From Gilvimarinus chinensis DSM 19667 (GTDB taxonomy: Bacteria; Pseudomonadota; Gammaproteobacteria; Pseudomonadales; Cellvibrionaceae): a stretch of DNA of 64,000 bases. Made by a program: the position numbers and the translations under genes. The notes under the pieces are model-generated. The model was given only the letters and a program-made list of their open reading frames with translations, ran no database searches and was not told where the DNA came from. Below are positions 32,228-41,794 of the stretch, piece by piece (position 1 is the first letter of the stretch; each line of letters opens with the position of its first letter). Location of the stretch: assembly GCF_000377745.1 (NCBI RefSeq), contig NZ_KB898706.1, forward strand, positions 248,001 through 312,000, read 5' to 3'.

Positions 32228-32241
32228 TGTAATCGGTTACA
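32228..32241. promoter_or_regulatory. LacI-type operator between lacI-family gene and symporter
   Basis: TGTAATCGGTTACA, a near-perfect palindrome with only the central base pair off. It is placed to control both divergent genes, consistent with autoregulation of the regulator. Confidence 0.8.
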
Positions 32242-32428
32242 TTGCGCCGCGTTAGTATAGATAGAGCGATGAGATTGCCCTCGGGGAATTCCCAGCGGGC
32301 GTTGCTTCTGGCATTATTCTGCCTAGGGGCGCGGCTGATACCGGTTGCAGTAGAGTCTGATAGCAGGCTCTGGTCGGCCCGGGCACTCGAATCCAGCTCG
32401 AGTTCGTATAATAACGTTGGACTACAGC

Positions 32429-34288
32429 ATGCAATTAGCTTTTATCGACGTAGCGGTCATCGTCTGCTACATCCTGGCCACAATCGTAATCGGTTTCTGG
32501 ATTTCGGCCAAAGCCAGTAAAAATATCCGCAGCTACTTTCTCGGTGGCAACAAGCTTAAGTGGTATACCCTCGGTCTTTCGAATGCTTCGGGGATGTTCG
32601 ACATCTCGGGCACCATGTGGATGGTGTATCTGCTGTTCGTTTACGGGCTTACCAGTGTATACATCCCCTGGCTGTGGCCCGTGTTTAACCAGATATTCAT
32701 GATGGTGTTTTTGTCTGTGTGGTTGCGTCGCTCTGGCGTACTCACGGGGGCAGAGTGGATTACCTTCCGTTTTGGCGATGGTCTGGGCGCGCGTCTGTCC
32801 CATCTTATTGTGGTGCTGTTCGCGCTGGTTAACGTGGTGGGCTTTTTGGCCTACGGGTTTATCGGCATCGGTAAATTTGCCTCGGTGTTTCTGCCCTGGG
32901 AATTATCGCCAGACCCAACCACTAACGATATTTACTACGGCTTGATTATTACGGCGTTAACCACGGTGTATGTGGTGAAAGGCGGTATGTTCAGCGTGGT
33001 GTTCACCGAGGTGCTGCAGTTTTTTATTATGACCTTTGCCTGTGTGGCGGTGGGTATTATTGCCATGCAGCAGGTGTCGCCCGATATGCTGGCGGCGGTG
33101 GTTCCAGATAACTGGGCGAGCATTGGGTTTGGCTGGAATCTGGATATGGACTGGTCCGGTATTCTGCAGTCCGCGAACGAAAAAATCGTCGCCGATGGCT
33201 ACGAGCCCTTTACCATCTTTTTTATGCTAATGCTGACCTCGGGCATTCTTAAAAGCCTGATGGGGCCGCCGCCTAACTATGATATGCAGCGTGTTCTATC
33301 GGCCCGCAGCCCCACTGAAGCCGCAAAAATGAGTGGCTTTGTGAACGTGGTGTTGCTGTTCCCGCGCTATATGCTGATTGCCGGTTTGACTATTCTGGCG
33401 CTGGTTTACTTTATGGATGACTTGCGTGCCATGGGGCCGGATGTGGACTTCGAGCAAATCTTGCCGTTCGCTATGCGCGAATTCGTACCGCCCGGTTTGT
33501 TAGGTTTGCTGATCGCCGGCTTGCTGGCGGCGTTTATGTCCACTTTTGCCGCCACCACTAATGCCGCACCTGCCTATGTGGTTAACGATATTTACAAGCG
33601 CTATTTCAAGCCCGAAGGCGACGACAAAAACTATGTGATTGCCAGCTACATAGTGTCCGTACTGTTTGTGGTTTTGGGTGTATTGATCGGTCTGTTTGTG
33701 CCGTCATTAAACTCCATCATTATGTGGATTGTGAGTGCCTTCTACGGCGCCTATACCGCTTCTAATGTGCTCAAGTGGTTCTGGTGGCGCTTTAATGGTG
33801 TGGGCTATTTTTGCGGTATGGCCGCCGGGGTGGTGATCTTGCTGATTATCCAAGTGCTGCAATGGATGCTGGACGTCACCTTTATGCAGGTTTACGCCTT
33901 CCCGTTTATTTTCGGCGGCTGTTTGATTGCCTGTGTGATTGGCTCTTTGCTTTCCAAGCCCGACGACATGGAAGTGTTGAAAGCCTTCTATATTAAAGTT
34001 CGGCCCTGGGGCTTCTGGGGCCCGGTTTATGAGGCGGCCAAACAGGAGCACCCAGAGTTGGAACGCAACCGTCACTGCGCGCGCGACTGGGGCAATATCG
34101 CCGTGGGTATTGTGTGGCAGACGTCTATGACGGCTTCGGCGATTTTTATGGTTATCCAACACTGGCAAGAGTTTGTAATTTCGCTGTTGGTTGTTGCCGC
34201 CAGCAGTATGTACTTGTGGAAGTTCTGGTGGTGTACCTTGGAAGATCATCCAAAGGACACCCCAGCGCAATATCTGCCCCGCGCTTAG
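32429..34288 (+). CDS. SSS-family sodium:solute symporter, probable manno-oligosaccharide importer
   Basis: About 619 residues from ATG 32429 (a TTG at 32417 extends the frame). About 13-14 membrane helices. SSS-family features include the N-terminal YFLGGNKLKWYTLGLSNASGMFDISG and GLLGLLIAGLLAAFMSTFAATTNA in the eighth or ninth helix region. It moves a solute into the cytoplasm with Na+. In this locus, the inferred solute is mannobiose or a short manno-oligosaccharide, since the downstream epimerase and phosphorylase are cytoplasmic and lack signal peptides. It is a separate transcription unit ending at the 34297 terminator. Confidence 0.85.
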   Translation: MQLAFIDVAVIVCYILATIVIGFWISAKASKNIRSYFLGGNKLKWYTLGLSNASGMFDISGTMWMVYLLFVYGLTSVYIPWLWPVFNQIFMMVFLSVWLRRSGVLTGAEWITFRFGDGLGARLSHLIVVLFALVNVVGFLAYGFIGIGKFASVFLPWELSPDPTTNDIYYGLIITALTTVYVVKGGMFSVVFTEVLQFFIMTFACVAVGIIAMQQVSPDMLAAVVPDNWASIGFGWNLDMDWSGILQSANEKIVADGYEPFTIFFMLMLTSGILKSLMGPPPNYDMQRVLSARSPTEAAKMSGFVNVVLLFPRYMLIAGLTILALVYFMDDLRAMGPDVDFEQILPFAMREFVPPGLLGLLIAGLLAAFMSTFAATTNAAPAYVVNDIYKRYFKPEGDDKNYVIASYIVSVLFVVLGVLIGLFVPSLNSIIMWIVSAFYGAYTASNVLKWFWWRFNGVGYFCGMAAGVVILLIIQVLQWMLDVTFMQVYAFPFIFGGCLIACVIGSLLSKPDDMEVLKAFYIKVRPWGFWGPVYEAAKQEHPELERNRHCARDWGNIAVGIVWQTSMTASAIFMVIQHWQEFVISLLVVAASSMYLWKFWWCTLEDHPKDTPAQYLPRA

Positions 34289-34296
34289 CGCCGGGC

Positions 34297-34319
34297 AAGC
34301 CCCTTCATTGGGGTTTTTT
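34297..34319 (+). terminator. Terminator of the symporter gene
   Basis: Short GCCCC-TTCAT-TGGGG hairpin followed by six T. It separates the symporter from the GH130 operon, which then has its own operator. Confidence 0.7.
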
Positions 34320-34330
34320 ATAATGTAATC

Positions 34331-34344
34331 TGTAACCGGTTTCT
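34331..34344. promoter_or_regulatory. LacI-type operator before GH130
   Basis: TGTAACCGGTTTCT, with an intact left half and centre and two differences in the right half. It is 59 bases before the GH130 start, between the terminator and the gene. Confidence 0.65.
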
Positions 34345-34402
34345 GAATGCGCCACCGGTGGCAGTTAAACGACTGAACAATAGAACTTGCAGGACAAACA
34401 AC

Positions 34403-35584
34403 ATGAGTGACTTTAAAACACGCGCCAAGGAATTGTTACAAAACCATGAGGCCCTTATCGCCCGCCCTAACCGCGAAGTGACACCGGGCAATGGTATTTA
34501 CTCGCGTTGGGAGAACCCCATTCTCACCGCCGAACACGCTCCCATTACTTGGCGCTACGATTTAAACGAAGCCACAAACCCGTACCTGATGGAGCGTCAG
34601 GGCGTTAATGCCGCGTTTAATTCCGGCGCGCTCTATTGGAACGGCAAGTACATTTTGGCTGTGCGGGTTGAAGGCAATGACCGTAAAAGCTTCTTCGCTA
34701 TCGCTGAAAGCCCTAACGGGGTCGACAACTTCAAGTTTTGGGATTACCCCATCACTCTCCCGGAAACCGATCGTCCGGACACCAATGTGTACGATATGCG
34801 CTTAACCCAGCACGAAGACGGTTACATCTACGGTTTGTTCTGCACCGAGCGCAAAGACGAAACTCAGCCTAACGATCTGTCGGCCGCTGAAGCTCAGTGC
34901 GGCATCGCTCGTACCAAAGACTTGGTCAACTGGGAGCGCCTGCCCGATTTAATTACCTACTCAGGCCAGCAGCGCAATGTGGTACTGCACCCCGAGTTTG
35001 TGGATGGTAAATACGCCCTCTACACCCGCCCGCAAGATGGCTTTATCAGCGTCGGTTCTGGTGGGGGCATTGGCTGGGGTTTGAGCGAGTCCATGGAAAA
35101 CGCTGAAATCAAAGACGAAGTGATTGTCGATGGTAAGGAATACCACACCATCAAAGAGGTGAAAAACGGTCAGGGCCCTGCGCCCATCAAAACAGACAAG
35201 GGCTGGCTGCATCTGGCGCACGGTGTGCGCAACACCGCCGCCGGTTTGCGCTATGTGTTGTATGTGTTTATGACCGACTTAAACAAGCCTTGGGTCGTTA
35301 CCCATCGCCCAGGTGGTCACTTTATCGCCCCGCAAGGCAGTGAGCGAGTAGGTGATGTATCCAACGTTGCATTTGCCAACGGCTGGATCGTGAACGAAAA
35401 CAACGACGTATTTATTTACTACGCCTCGTCCGACACCCGCATGCATGTGGCTACCTCAACCGTTGATAAGCTGGTGGATTATTGCACCAACACCCCAGAA
35501 GACGGTTTGCGCTCTGCTGCGTCAGTGCAAACTCGCAACGCGCTGATCAAAGGCAACCTGGACATTCTGGATTCGCTGAAATGA
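34403..35584 (+). CDS. GH130 4-O-beta-D-mannosyl-D-glucose phosphorylase
   Basis: 393 residues from ATG 34403 (ribosome-binding site GCAGGAC). It aligns by eye with GH130 subfamily 1: [18 protein letters not shown], the proposed general-acid Asp131 in NVYDMRL, and later [18 protein letters not shown] and [19 protein letters not shown]. No signal peptide, so cytoplasmic. It cleaves mannosyl-glucose with phosphate to mannose-1-phosphate and glucose, saving ATP. The epimerase encoded directly after it (overlapping by four bases) makes that substrate. First gene of a four-gene operon. Confidence 0.92.
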   Translation: MSDFKTRAKELLQNHEALIARPNREVTPGNGIYSRWENPILTAEHAPITWRYDLNEATNPYLMERQGVNAAFNSGALYWNGKYILAVRVEGNDRKSFFAIAESPNGVDNFKFWDYPITLPETDRPDTNVYDMRLTQHEDGYIYGLFCTERKDETQPNDLSAAEAQCGIARTKDLVNWERLPDLITYSGQQRNVVLHPEFVDGKYALYTRPQDGFISVGSGGGIGWGLSESMENAEIKDEVIVDGKEYHTIKEVKNGQGPAPIKTDKGWLHLAHGVRNTAAGLRYVLYVFMTDLNKPWVVTHRPGGHFIAPQGSERVGDVSNVAFANGWIVNENNDVFIYYASSDTRMHVATSTVDKLVDYCTNTPEDGLRSAASVQTRNALIKGNLDILDSLK

Positions 35585-36801
35585 GTTTACCCGCTATGCA
35601 AGAAGCTGCGTTAAGCAAAGCGCAAATCGCCACCGAGTGCCGCGCCGAGCTGGCGCGCACTGGTCGCTGGTGGTTGGATTATTCAATCGATAACGAGCGC
35701 GGCGGTTTTTACGGCCAAATTTGCGATGACAATAAGCCTGACGTGAACGCGGAAAAAGGCATAGTGCTTAACACGCGTATTTTGTGGTTCTTCAGTGAGG
35801 CGGCGCGTTTTACCGGCGATGCACAGTACCGTCAGGCGGCGGAGCGTGCTCGCCAATACTTGCGCGATTATTTTCACGATGCCGAATTTGGTGGTTATTA
35901 CTGGTCACTCAATGCAGACGGCTCGGTCGCCAACGACAAAAAGCAAGTGTACGCCCAGGCGTTTGCCGTTTATGCACTGGTAGCCTATTACCAGTTAACC
36001 GGCGAACAGCAGGCCTATGACGAAGCCATGGCCTGTTTTGAGTTGATCGAAACGCACTGTGTGGATCGTGAGCAAGAAGGTTATTTTGAGGCCTATACAC
36101 GTGAATGGGGCAAGATGGATGACGTACGCCTGAGCGAAAAAGACCTTAACTTTCCCAAAACCATGAATACCCACTTGCATGTGCTCGAGGCTTACACCTC
36201 GCTGTACCAGGTGTGTAAAGAAAAGCGGGTAGAGCAGGCGCTGGCTTACAACATTGATTTGTTTGACCGTTACATGATTGATCGCGGCAACTACCACCTG
36301 CGCATGTTTATGCAGGAAGACTGGCAGGATTGCTCCACCGAGCTGACCTACGGCCACGATATCGAATGCGCTTGGTTACTGTATAAAGCGTTGCACTCGC
36401 TGGATGATAAGACCCTCACCGATAAACTGGTGCCGGATATTATTCAGTTGGCGCAAACCTGCCGCCACGAAGCTTTGGGTGAGCTTGGGGAGGTGCTGGA
36501 CAGTATGGAAAAAGTCAGCGGTAAAGTTCACTCGCAGCGCGTTTGGTGGGTACAGGCAGAAGCCTTGGTGGGCTTCTTGTTCGCCTGGAAACTCAGTGGC
36601 GATCAAGAGCTGTTCTCCACCGCCGCTAATGTTTGGCGTTTTATTAAGGATTACCAAATTGACAGCGAGCGCGGAGAATGGCGCTGGCATTGTCGGCTGG
36701 ATGAGCCCGACGGTGCGCGCGATTACAAAGCGGGTTTCTGGAAAGGTCCCTATCACAACGGTCGCGCCATGATTGAAGTGGCAAAGTTACTGAGTGAGTA
36801 A
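35581..36801 (+). CDS. Mannobiose 2-epimerase (cellobiose 2-epimerase family)
   Basis: 406 residues from ATG 35581, which overlaps the GH130 stop (ATGA). A longer open frame upstream would read through GH130 and is rejected. It belongs to the AGE superfamily branch of cellobiose/mannobiose 2-epimerases: [18 protein letters not shown] at the start, [13 protein letters not shown] and [12 protein letters not shown] with the catalytic His residues. It changes the reducing-end mannose of beta-1,4-mannobiose to glucose, giving the substrate for GH130. Cytoplasmic. Translational coupling with GH130 fits a shared stoichiometry. Confidence 0.92.
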   Translation: MSLPAMQEAALSKAQIATECRAELARTGRWWLDYSIDNERGGFYGQICDDNKPDVNAEKGIVLNTRILWFFSEAARFTGDAQYRQAAERARQYLRDYFHDAEFGGYYWSLNADGSVANDKKQVYAQAFAVYALVAYYQLTGEQQAYDEAMACFELIETHCVDREQEGYFEAYTREWGKMDDVRLSEKDLNFPKTMNTHLHVLEAYTSLYQVCKEKRVEQALAYNIDLFDRYMIDRGNYHLRMFMQEDWQDCSTELTYGHDIECAWLLYKALHSLDDKTLTDKLVPDIIQLAQTCRHEALGELGEVLDSMEKVSGKVHSQRVWWVQAEALVGFLFAWKLSGDQELFSTAANVWRFIKDYQIDSERGEWRWHCRLDEPDGARDYKAGFWKGPYHNGRAMIEVAKLLSE

Positions 36802-36838
36802 AACAATTTTCTTAATCCATAATAAGTAGAGACAACCT

Positions 36839-38161
36839 ATGATAAAAATGCCCTTTATCGTTGTCGCGCTGGTGTGCCTGTTGGCCGCCTGCGCAGGCCC
36901 GCAAAGTGATGCCAAACGCGATGAGTTTGTGCGCGTAGACGGCTCACAATTTGTTTTGGATGGAAAATCCTACCGTTACGCCGGTGCCAATATGTGGTAC
37001 GGCGCTTACCTGGGGGCGCCCGGTGAGTTGGGGGATCGCGCGCGCTTAATTAAAGAGTTGGATTTGCTGCAGGCCAAGGGTATCAATAATCTTCGTGTGC
37101 TGGCCGCGTCGGAAGAGAGCGAGCTGATGCGCGCGGTGCGTCCCGCGATTGTGAAAAACAAAACCGGCGATCTCAACCAGGCGCTGTTAGAAGGCATGGA
37201 CTTTCTGTTGGCGGAAATGGCCAAACGCGATATGAAGGCGGTGCTTTACCTGAATAATTTCTGGCAGTGGTCCGGCGGCATGTCACAGTATGTGGCATGG
37301 TTTACCGGCGAGCCAGTGCTTGACCCGGATGTGACCGGTAAATGGAACCCTTTTATGCAGAACTCGGCGCGCTTTTATCACATGCCCGAGGCGCAGGCAT
37401 TGTATCGCGATGTGATTAAAAAGGTTGTCACTCGCACCAACACCATCACCGGTGTTGCTTACAACCAGGATCCAACCATTATGTCCTGGCAGTTGGCCAA
37501 CGAGCCGCGCCCGGGCAGTGATGCCGACGGTCGCCCGTTTTATTCACATTTTGAAAAGTGGATTGACGAAACCGCCGGTTACATTAAATCGTTAGCACCA
37601 CAACAGCTGGTGAGTACCGGTAACGAAGGTGCTATGGGTACGCTGCAAGATGCCGAGCTGTTCGAAAAATCCCACGCCAGTGACAATGTCGACTACCTGA
37701 CTTTTCACATGTGGATTAAAAACTGGAGCTGGTTTGATGCGCAAAACGCCGAGGCGTCTTACCCCAGCGCCTGGGAAACCGCACAAGATTACATGCAGCA
37801 GCACATGGCTATTGCTGAACGTCTGAACAAACCCATTGTACTGGAAGAGTTTGGCGTAGAGCGCGATAACGGCGTGTTTGCTCGCAACACCAGCACCGAG
37901 TACCGCGATCGCTTTTACGCTCAGGTATTCGATTTTATTGAACTGAATGCCCGTGAAGGCGGCCCTTTTGCCGGCTCTAATTTCTGGGCCTGGGGTGGCT
38001 TTGGTGAAACCGACCGTGAAGATTATATGTGGCAGCCAGGGGACGACTTTTTTGGCGATCCGCCGCAAGAGGCGCAGGGCTTAAATTCGGTTTTCTCCAA
38101 CGACGAATCGACTCTGCGCATTATTAAAGACCATGCCCAGGCACTGCAAGCAATAGAATAA
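36839..38161 (+). CDS. Lipoprotein GH5 (subfamily 7-like) endo-beta-1,4-mannanase
   Basis: 440 residues. A lipoprotein signal peptide ends at LLAACAG (Cys18). The GH5 catalytic domain spans almost all the rest, beginning FVLDGKSYRYAGANMWYG. Acid/base Glu is in SWQLANEPRPG and the nucleophile Glu in IVLEEFGVE. The domain order and the opening match GH5_7 mannanases. It is presumably anchored to the outer membrane or periplasmic face and releases mannobiose or mannotriose. Its stop shares one base with the start of the GH27 gene. Confidence 0.9.
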   Translation: MIKMPFIVVALVCLLAACAGPQSDAKRDEFVRVDGSQFVLDGKSYRYAGANMWYGAYLGAPGELGDRARLIKELDLLQAKGINNLRVLAASEESELMRAVRPAIVKNKTGDLNQALLEGMDFLLAEMAKRDMKAVLYLNNFWQWSGGMSQYVAWFTGEPVLDPDVTGKWNPFMQNSARFYHMPEAQALYRDVIKKVVTRTNTITGVAYNQDPTIMSWQLANEPRPGSDADGRPFYSHFEKWIDETAGYIKSLAPQQLVSTGNEGAMGTLQDAELFEKSHASDNVDYLTFHMWIKNWSWFDAQNAEASYPSAWETAQDYMQQHMAIAERLNKPIVLEEFGVERDNGVFARNTSTEYRDRFYAQVFDFIELNAREGGPFAGSNFWAWGGFGETDREDYMWQPGDDFFGDPPQEAQGLNSVFSNDESTLRIIKDHAQALQAIE

Positions 38162-39399
38162 TGAACAAGATTATGCGAAAAACTCTAATTAAAACTGGCG
38201 TTTTGTGCGGTGCGGTACTGCTGAGCTTAAATGCTGCCGCTGAACAGAAGTTTGAAGGTTTAGCGGATACGCCACCCATGGGGTGGAACAGCTGGAATAC
38301 CTTTGACTGCGACGTGGATGAAACCATGATTCGCGAAATGGCCGATGCCATGGTGGAAACTGGCATGCGCGATGCCGGTTACGAATACATCAATATTGAT
38401 GACTGCTGGCACGGCGAGCGGGACGAAGAGGGCAATATTCAGGTCAGTGAAGAGCACTTTCCGTCGGGCATGAAAGCGCTGGCAGATTATGTGCACAGCA
38501 AAGGCTTAAAATTGGGTATTTATTCTGATGCGGGTTACACCACCTGTGCTGGCCGTCCGGGTTCACGCGGTTACGAGTATCAAGATGCCCGCACCTACGC
38601 CGAGTGGGGTATCGATTACTTAAAATACGACTGGTGCGACACTGAGAACATCAACCCTGTTGGTGCCTACACCACCATGCGCGATGCGCTGCATAAAGCA
38701 GGGCGACCCATTTATTACAGCATTTGCGAGTGGGGAGATAATCAGCCCTGGGAGTGGGCGCAGGATATTGGCCACAGCTGGCGCGCTACCGGTGATATTT
38801 ACCCTTGCTGGGATTGCGCGTACAACTGGGGCAGTTGGAGCAGTTTAGGTGTTTTAAAGATTCTGGATATCCGCAAAGATTTGCGTTTGCGTCAGTACGC
38901 AGGCCCTGGTCATTGGAACGATTACGACATGATGGAAGTGGGTAACGGTATGACCGAAGCGGAAGACCGTTCGCACTTTTCACTGTGGGCTATGCTTAAC
39001 TCGCCATTGATTACCGGTAATGACTTGCGCAGCATGTCGGACACCACCCGTAAAATTCTCACGAATAAGGAGATTATCGCGCTGAACCAGGACCCTCGCG
39101 GCGTTGAGGCCATGCGCTATATCGATGCGGGCGATTTAAACGTGTTCCTCAAGCCGTTGGCGAACGACGAGCTGGCGCTGCTGTTTTTAAACCGTGGCGA
39201 CGATGTACTTAAGTACACCCACGATTGGCAGTTTAATATTGTAAAAGACGATCAGGTTGGGCTGGAAATTAACTTCAACCATAAACGCTTTACCTGGAAA
39301 GATTTGTGGAAGGGCGGTAAGGGCAATACCGATAAGCCACTGAAGTTGGAAATTCCTCCACACGATGTGGTGGTGTTGCGTTTAACGCCTGCTCAGTAA
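38161..39399 (+). CDS. GH27 alpha-galactosidase, exported
   Basis: 412 residues with a signal peptide (about 1-27, LSLNAAAEQ). GH27 opening PPMGWNSWNTFDCDVDE, nucleophile Asp in YLKYDWCD, and acid/base Asp in SWRATGDI are all visible. A C-terminal beta domain (about 310-412) is present. It strips alpha-1,6-galactose branches from galactomannan or its fragments in the periplasm, allowing the mannanase and uptake system to act. Last gene of the operon, ending at a strong terminator. Confidence 0.94.
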   Translation: MNKIMRKTLIKTGVLCGAVLLSLNAAAEQKFEGLADTPPMGWNSWNTFDCDVDETMIREMADAMVETGMRDAGYEYINIDDCWHGERDEEGNIQVSEEHFPSGMKALADYVHSKGLKLGIYSDAGYTTCAGRPGSRGYEYQDARTYAEWGIDYLKYDWCDTENINPVGAYTTMRDALHKAGRPIYYSICEWGDNQPWEWAQDIGHSWRATGDIYPCWDCAYNWGSWSSLGVLKILDIRKDLRLRQYAGPGHWNDYDMMEVGNGMTEAEDRSHFSLWAMLNSPLITGNDLRSMSDTTRKILTNKEIIALNQDPRGVEAMRYIDAGDLNVFLKPLANDELALLFLNRGDDVLKYTHDWQFNIVKDDQVGLEINFNHKRFTWKDLWKGGKGNTDKPLKLEIPPHDVVVLRLTPAQ

Positions 39400-39416
39400 A
39401 CTTAAGTAGCAGCATT

Positions 39417-39447
39417 AAAAAAGGCGGCAAATTTGCCGCCTTTTTTA
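39417..39447 (+). terminator. Terminator of the GH130-epimerase-GH5-GH27 operon
   Basis: AAGGCGGCAAATTTGCCGCCTT hairpin followed by T6 (bases about 39421-39446). The A-run on the other side lets it also work for the convergent fimX transcript. Confidence 0.9.
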
Positions 39448-39478
39448 TAACTCAGTATCAGCGTTTGTTCAGTAGCGC

Positions 39479-41560
39479 TTAACCTTCCATATTGAAATCG
39501 TAGCTCATGGACTCTGTTGGCTCTTGCAGATAATGCCCCTGAATATAATGCACCCCGGCTTGCCAGAGTGTAGACAAAACGCCAGCGTTCTCTACATAAG
39601 GCACAATGGTGATTTTTTCATTTTCGTGCAGCTCTTGAAGAAGTTGTGTAAGTGATTCGGGGCTTTCACTCTTATTTTGAATGTCCTGAGTAAACGAGCC
39701 GTCCACTTTAATAAACTTAGCGTTGACATGCTTGAGGGCGTTGAACGGGTTTAGGCCACAGCCAAAGTTACTGATGGCCAGAGACGTCCCCAGTTTCATT
39801 AAGCCATTATTTAACGCTTTGGCGGCGTTCAAGTGGTTGGTGACGCTCACCTCTTGAGCCTGAAATACCACCGAATCTGGAGGCAGTTTAGCGGCTTTAA
39901 ACGCTACCGCGAGCCAGGGTAGTAAGCTGCTATCGCACAGAGAGTCACGGTTTAAGTTAACGATAAGCTTGGTATTGCTTCCGCGAGAGCGATGCTCTGA
40001 CAGCATTTTAATCGATTCTAAAATTACCCACCGGTCTACTTTCGTTCCAAGTCCAGCCTCGGAGGCGGACTCTAAAAAGCGGTTAGGGGAAACTTCTTCG
40101 CCATCTTGGTTGGTTAGGCGTAACAGAACCTCGTAATATTCCTCGTCGGAGCCACGCAAACTGATAATTGGCTGGAACATCAGGCGGAACAGGTCGTTGT
40201 TCAGTGCGTGATGGATATCCGCAAGAAGGTTTTTTTCTTCTTTTTCTTCGGCGCTGATGGGAGGCTCGTAAAGTAAAGCAGAGGTTTCTTCACTGTCACG
40301 CGCCTTTTCTGCAGCGTCGATAGCTTGCTCGATCACCGTTTCAGCATTAACGGTGTTTTCGTTTATTAGCGATACCCCGATGCTGGCGTTCAGTTGCAGT
40401 GTTTTACGATTCACCTCTACGATATGATCGGCCACTAGTTGACAAATTTTCTCGGCGCGGGCAACGGCATCCTTAGCGGTGGTTTGACCACTCAATAACG
40501 TAAAACTGGAATCGCCAAAACGAGCCAGTGTTTCGCCCTCCTGAAGCTGTGAGGAGAATAATTTAGCTAAATCTTCCAAGGCTAAGTCCGCCCCGGAAAC
40601 GCCGAGTTTGCTTTGCACATTCTCGGCAAAATCATTGATGTCGATGTACAGCAGGGCACGACTTTGCCCATCGTGAATAGCATCTATTGCCTTGTCGGCA
40701 TGGCTGATCATAAAGCTGCGGTTGTACAGCCCGGTGACGACATCGCGTGACTTTACTGCCTCAAGTTCTTGCGTAGATGGCCCTTCAGTGCGAGTGGCGC
40801 GGGCTAAGAATTGTATGCAGGGCTCTTCATCATAGGTGGCGTGGGCTACCTCTAGCGCAATGTCGGTGCTGCTGCCGTCTTGACGTAAGCCTTTGAAGTT
40901 AAGCTGGGTGGATTCTGCGTCTACCCCTTTGAGAGTAAAGTTCTTTAAAAACTCTTTCAGCCGGGTTTGATCCGAATCAACCACCATGTCCATAATCGGC
41001 ATACAGTCAATGTCGTCTTTATCTTCGTAACCAAATAACTCAGCAAAGGATTCATTGGCGTATAAGTAAAGCCCGTCTTGTACGTAGGCAATCGCATCTC
41101 TTGAACTGTCCAGCAGGGATTGAGCCCGGCGCTCAGATTCGCGGAAACGTCGCTCTGCAATACGTTTATCCTGGCGCTGATGGCGATTGTTCATTTCTCG
41201 TTGGATGGCGAGTAAAAGGTGTTGATCCTCATCCAGGCGGATAACATCACACGCCCCTATTTTCATGCCTTCCACCACTGGCAGGCTACCCTCTTCATCC
41301 GTTTGCAAAATCAGTGGGACGTCTTTATTGAGACGGCGAATGATTTGTATGGCTTGGGTCGGCGTTAATGATTGGGTCTTGTCGTGGCCGATGGCTAAAT
41401 CCCAAACTTGATCTTCCAGTAATTTAACGAGCGCCTCAGAAGTGGATACATGTTGTGCACGGTTTGGGTGCCCGGCATTGTGTAGCATGCTGATGAGTCG
41501 CTCAGCTTCTGCTTGAGAGTCGTTAAGGATTAACAGGCGAATGGTGTCGTTGGGAGTCAT
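39479..41560 (-). CDS. fimX: FimX-type cyclic-di-GMP effector for type IV pili
   Basis: 693 residues, the usual FimX length. Order: a degenerate receiver-like domain (about 5-125), PAS (about 145-260), GGDEF (about 275-430) and EAL (about 440-690). The GGDEF site is broken (ARFGDSSFTLL) and the EAL motif reads EVLLRL, while the EAL fold elements (NLNRDSL, AISNFGCGLNPF, FIKVDGSF) remain. This fits a c-di-GMP receptor with little or no catalysis, as in Pseudomonas aeruginosa FimX, which controls pilus assembly. Downstream of a PilZ-domain gene on the same strand. Name rests on overall similarity. Confidence 0.88.
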   Translation of the reverse strand: MTPNDTIRLLILNDSQAEAERLISMLHNAGHPNRAQHVSTSEALVKLLEDQVWDLAIGHDKTQSLTPTQAIQIIRRLNKDVPLILQTDEEGSLPVVEGMKIGACDVIRLDEDQHLLLAIQREMNNRHQRQDKRIAERRFRESERRAQSLLDSSRDAIAYVQDGLYLYANESFAELFGYEDKDDIDCMPIMDMVVDSDQTRLKEFLKNFTLKGVDAESTQLNFKGLRQDGSSTDIALEVAHATYDEEPCIQFLARATRTEGPSTQELEAVKSRDVVTGLYNRSFMISHADKAIDAIHDGQSRALLYIDINDFAENVQSKLGVSGADLALEDLAKLFSSQLQEGETLARFGDSSFTLLSGQTTAKDAVARAEKICQLVADHIVEVNRKTLQLNASIGVSLINENTVNAETVIEQAIDAAEKARDSEETSALLYEPPISAEEKEEKNLLADIHHALNNDLFRLMFQPIISLRGSDEEYYEVLLRLTNQDGEEVSPNRFLESASEAGLGTKVDRWVILESIKMLSEHRSRGSNTKLIVNLNRDSLCDSSLLPWLAVAFKAAKLPPDSVVFQAQEVSVTNHLNAAKALNNGLMKLGTSLAISNFGCGLNPFNALKHVNAKFIKVDGSFTQDIQNKSESPESLTQLLQELHENEKITIVPYVENAGVLSTLWQAGVHYIQGHYLQEPTESMSYDFNMEG

Positions 41561-41794
41561 AGAGGATTAGTCTGCTCTTAGTTCTCATTGGTTGCGAAGC
41601 CGGCTGAGCTATCCAGGAACCATGTCCGTTGATCCTTTGGGCTAAACCAATTATCGATATACAGTTGCCGTACTTAGTCCATGTGTAGTTCGAGACTAAC
41701 TATATTACCCGAATCAGGGCCTGCGACAACCGCCGAATAACGAATAAAGAATTAAGCGACACCTTAAGGTGGGATAATGCGACGATGTCGTGTT

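Noticed and set aside
35482-35580. Longer start for the mannobiose epimerase
   Set aside because: It would overlap GH130 by 100 bases; the ATG at 35581 gives the classical ATGA overlap and the family N-terminus.
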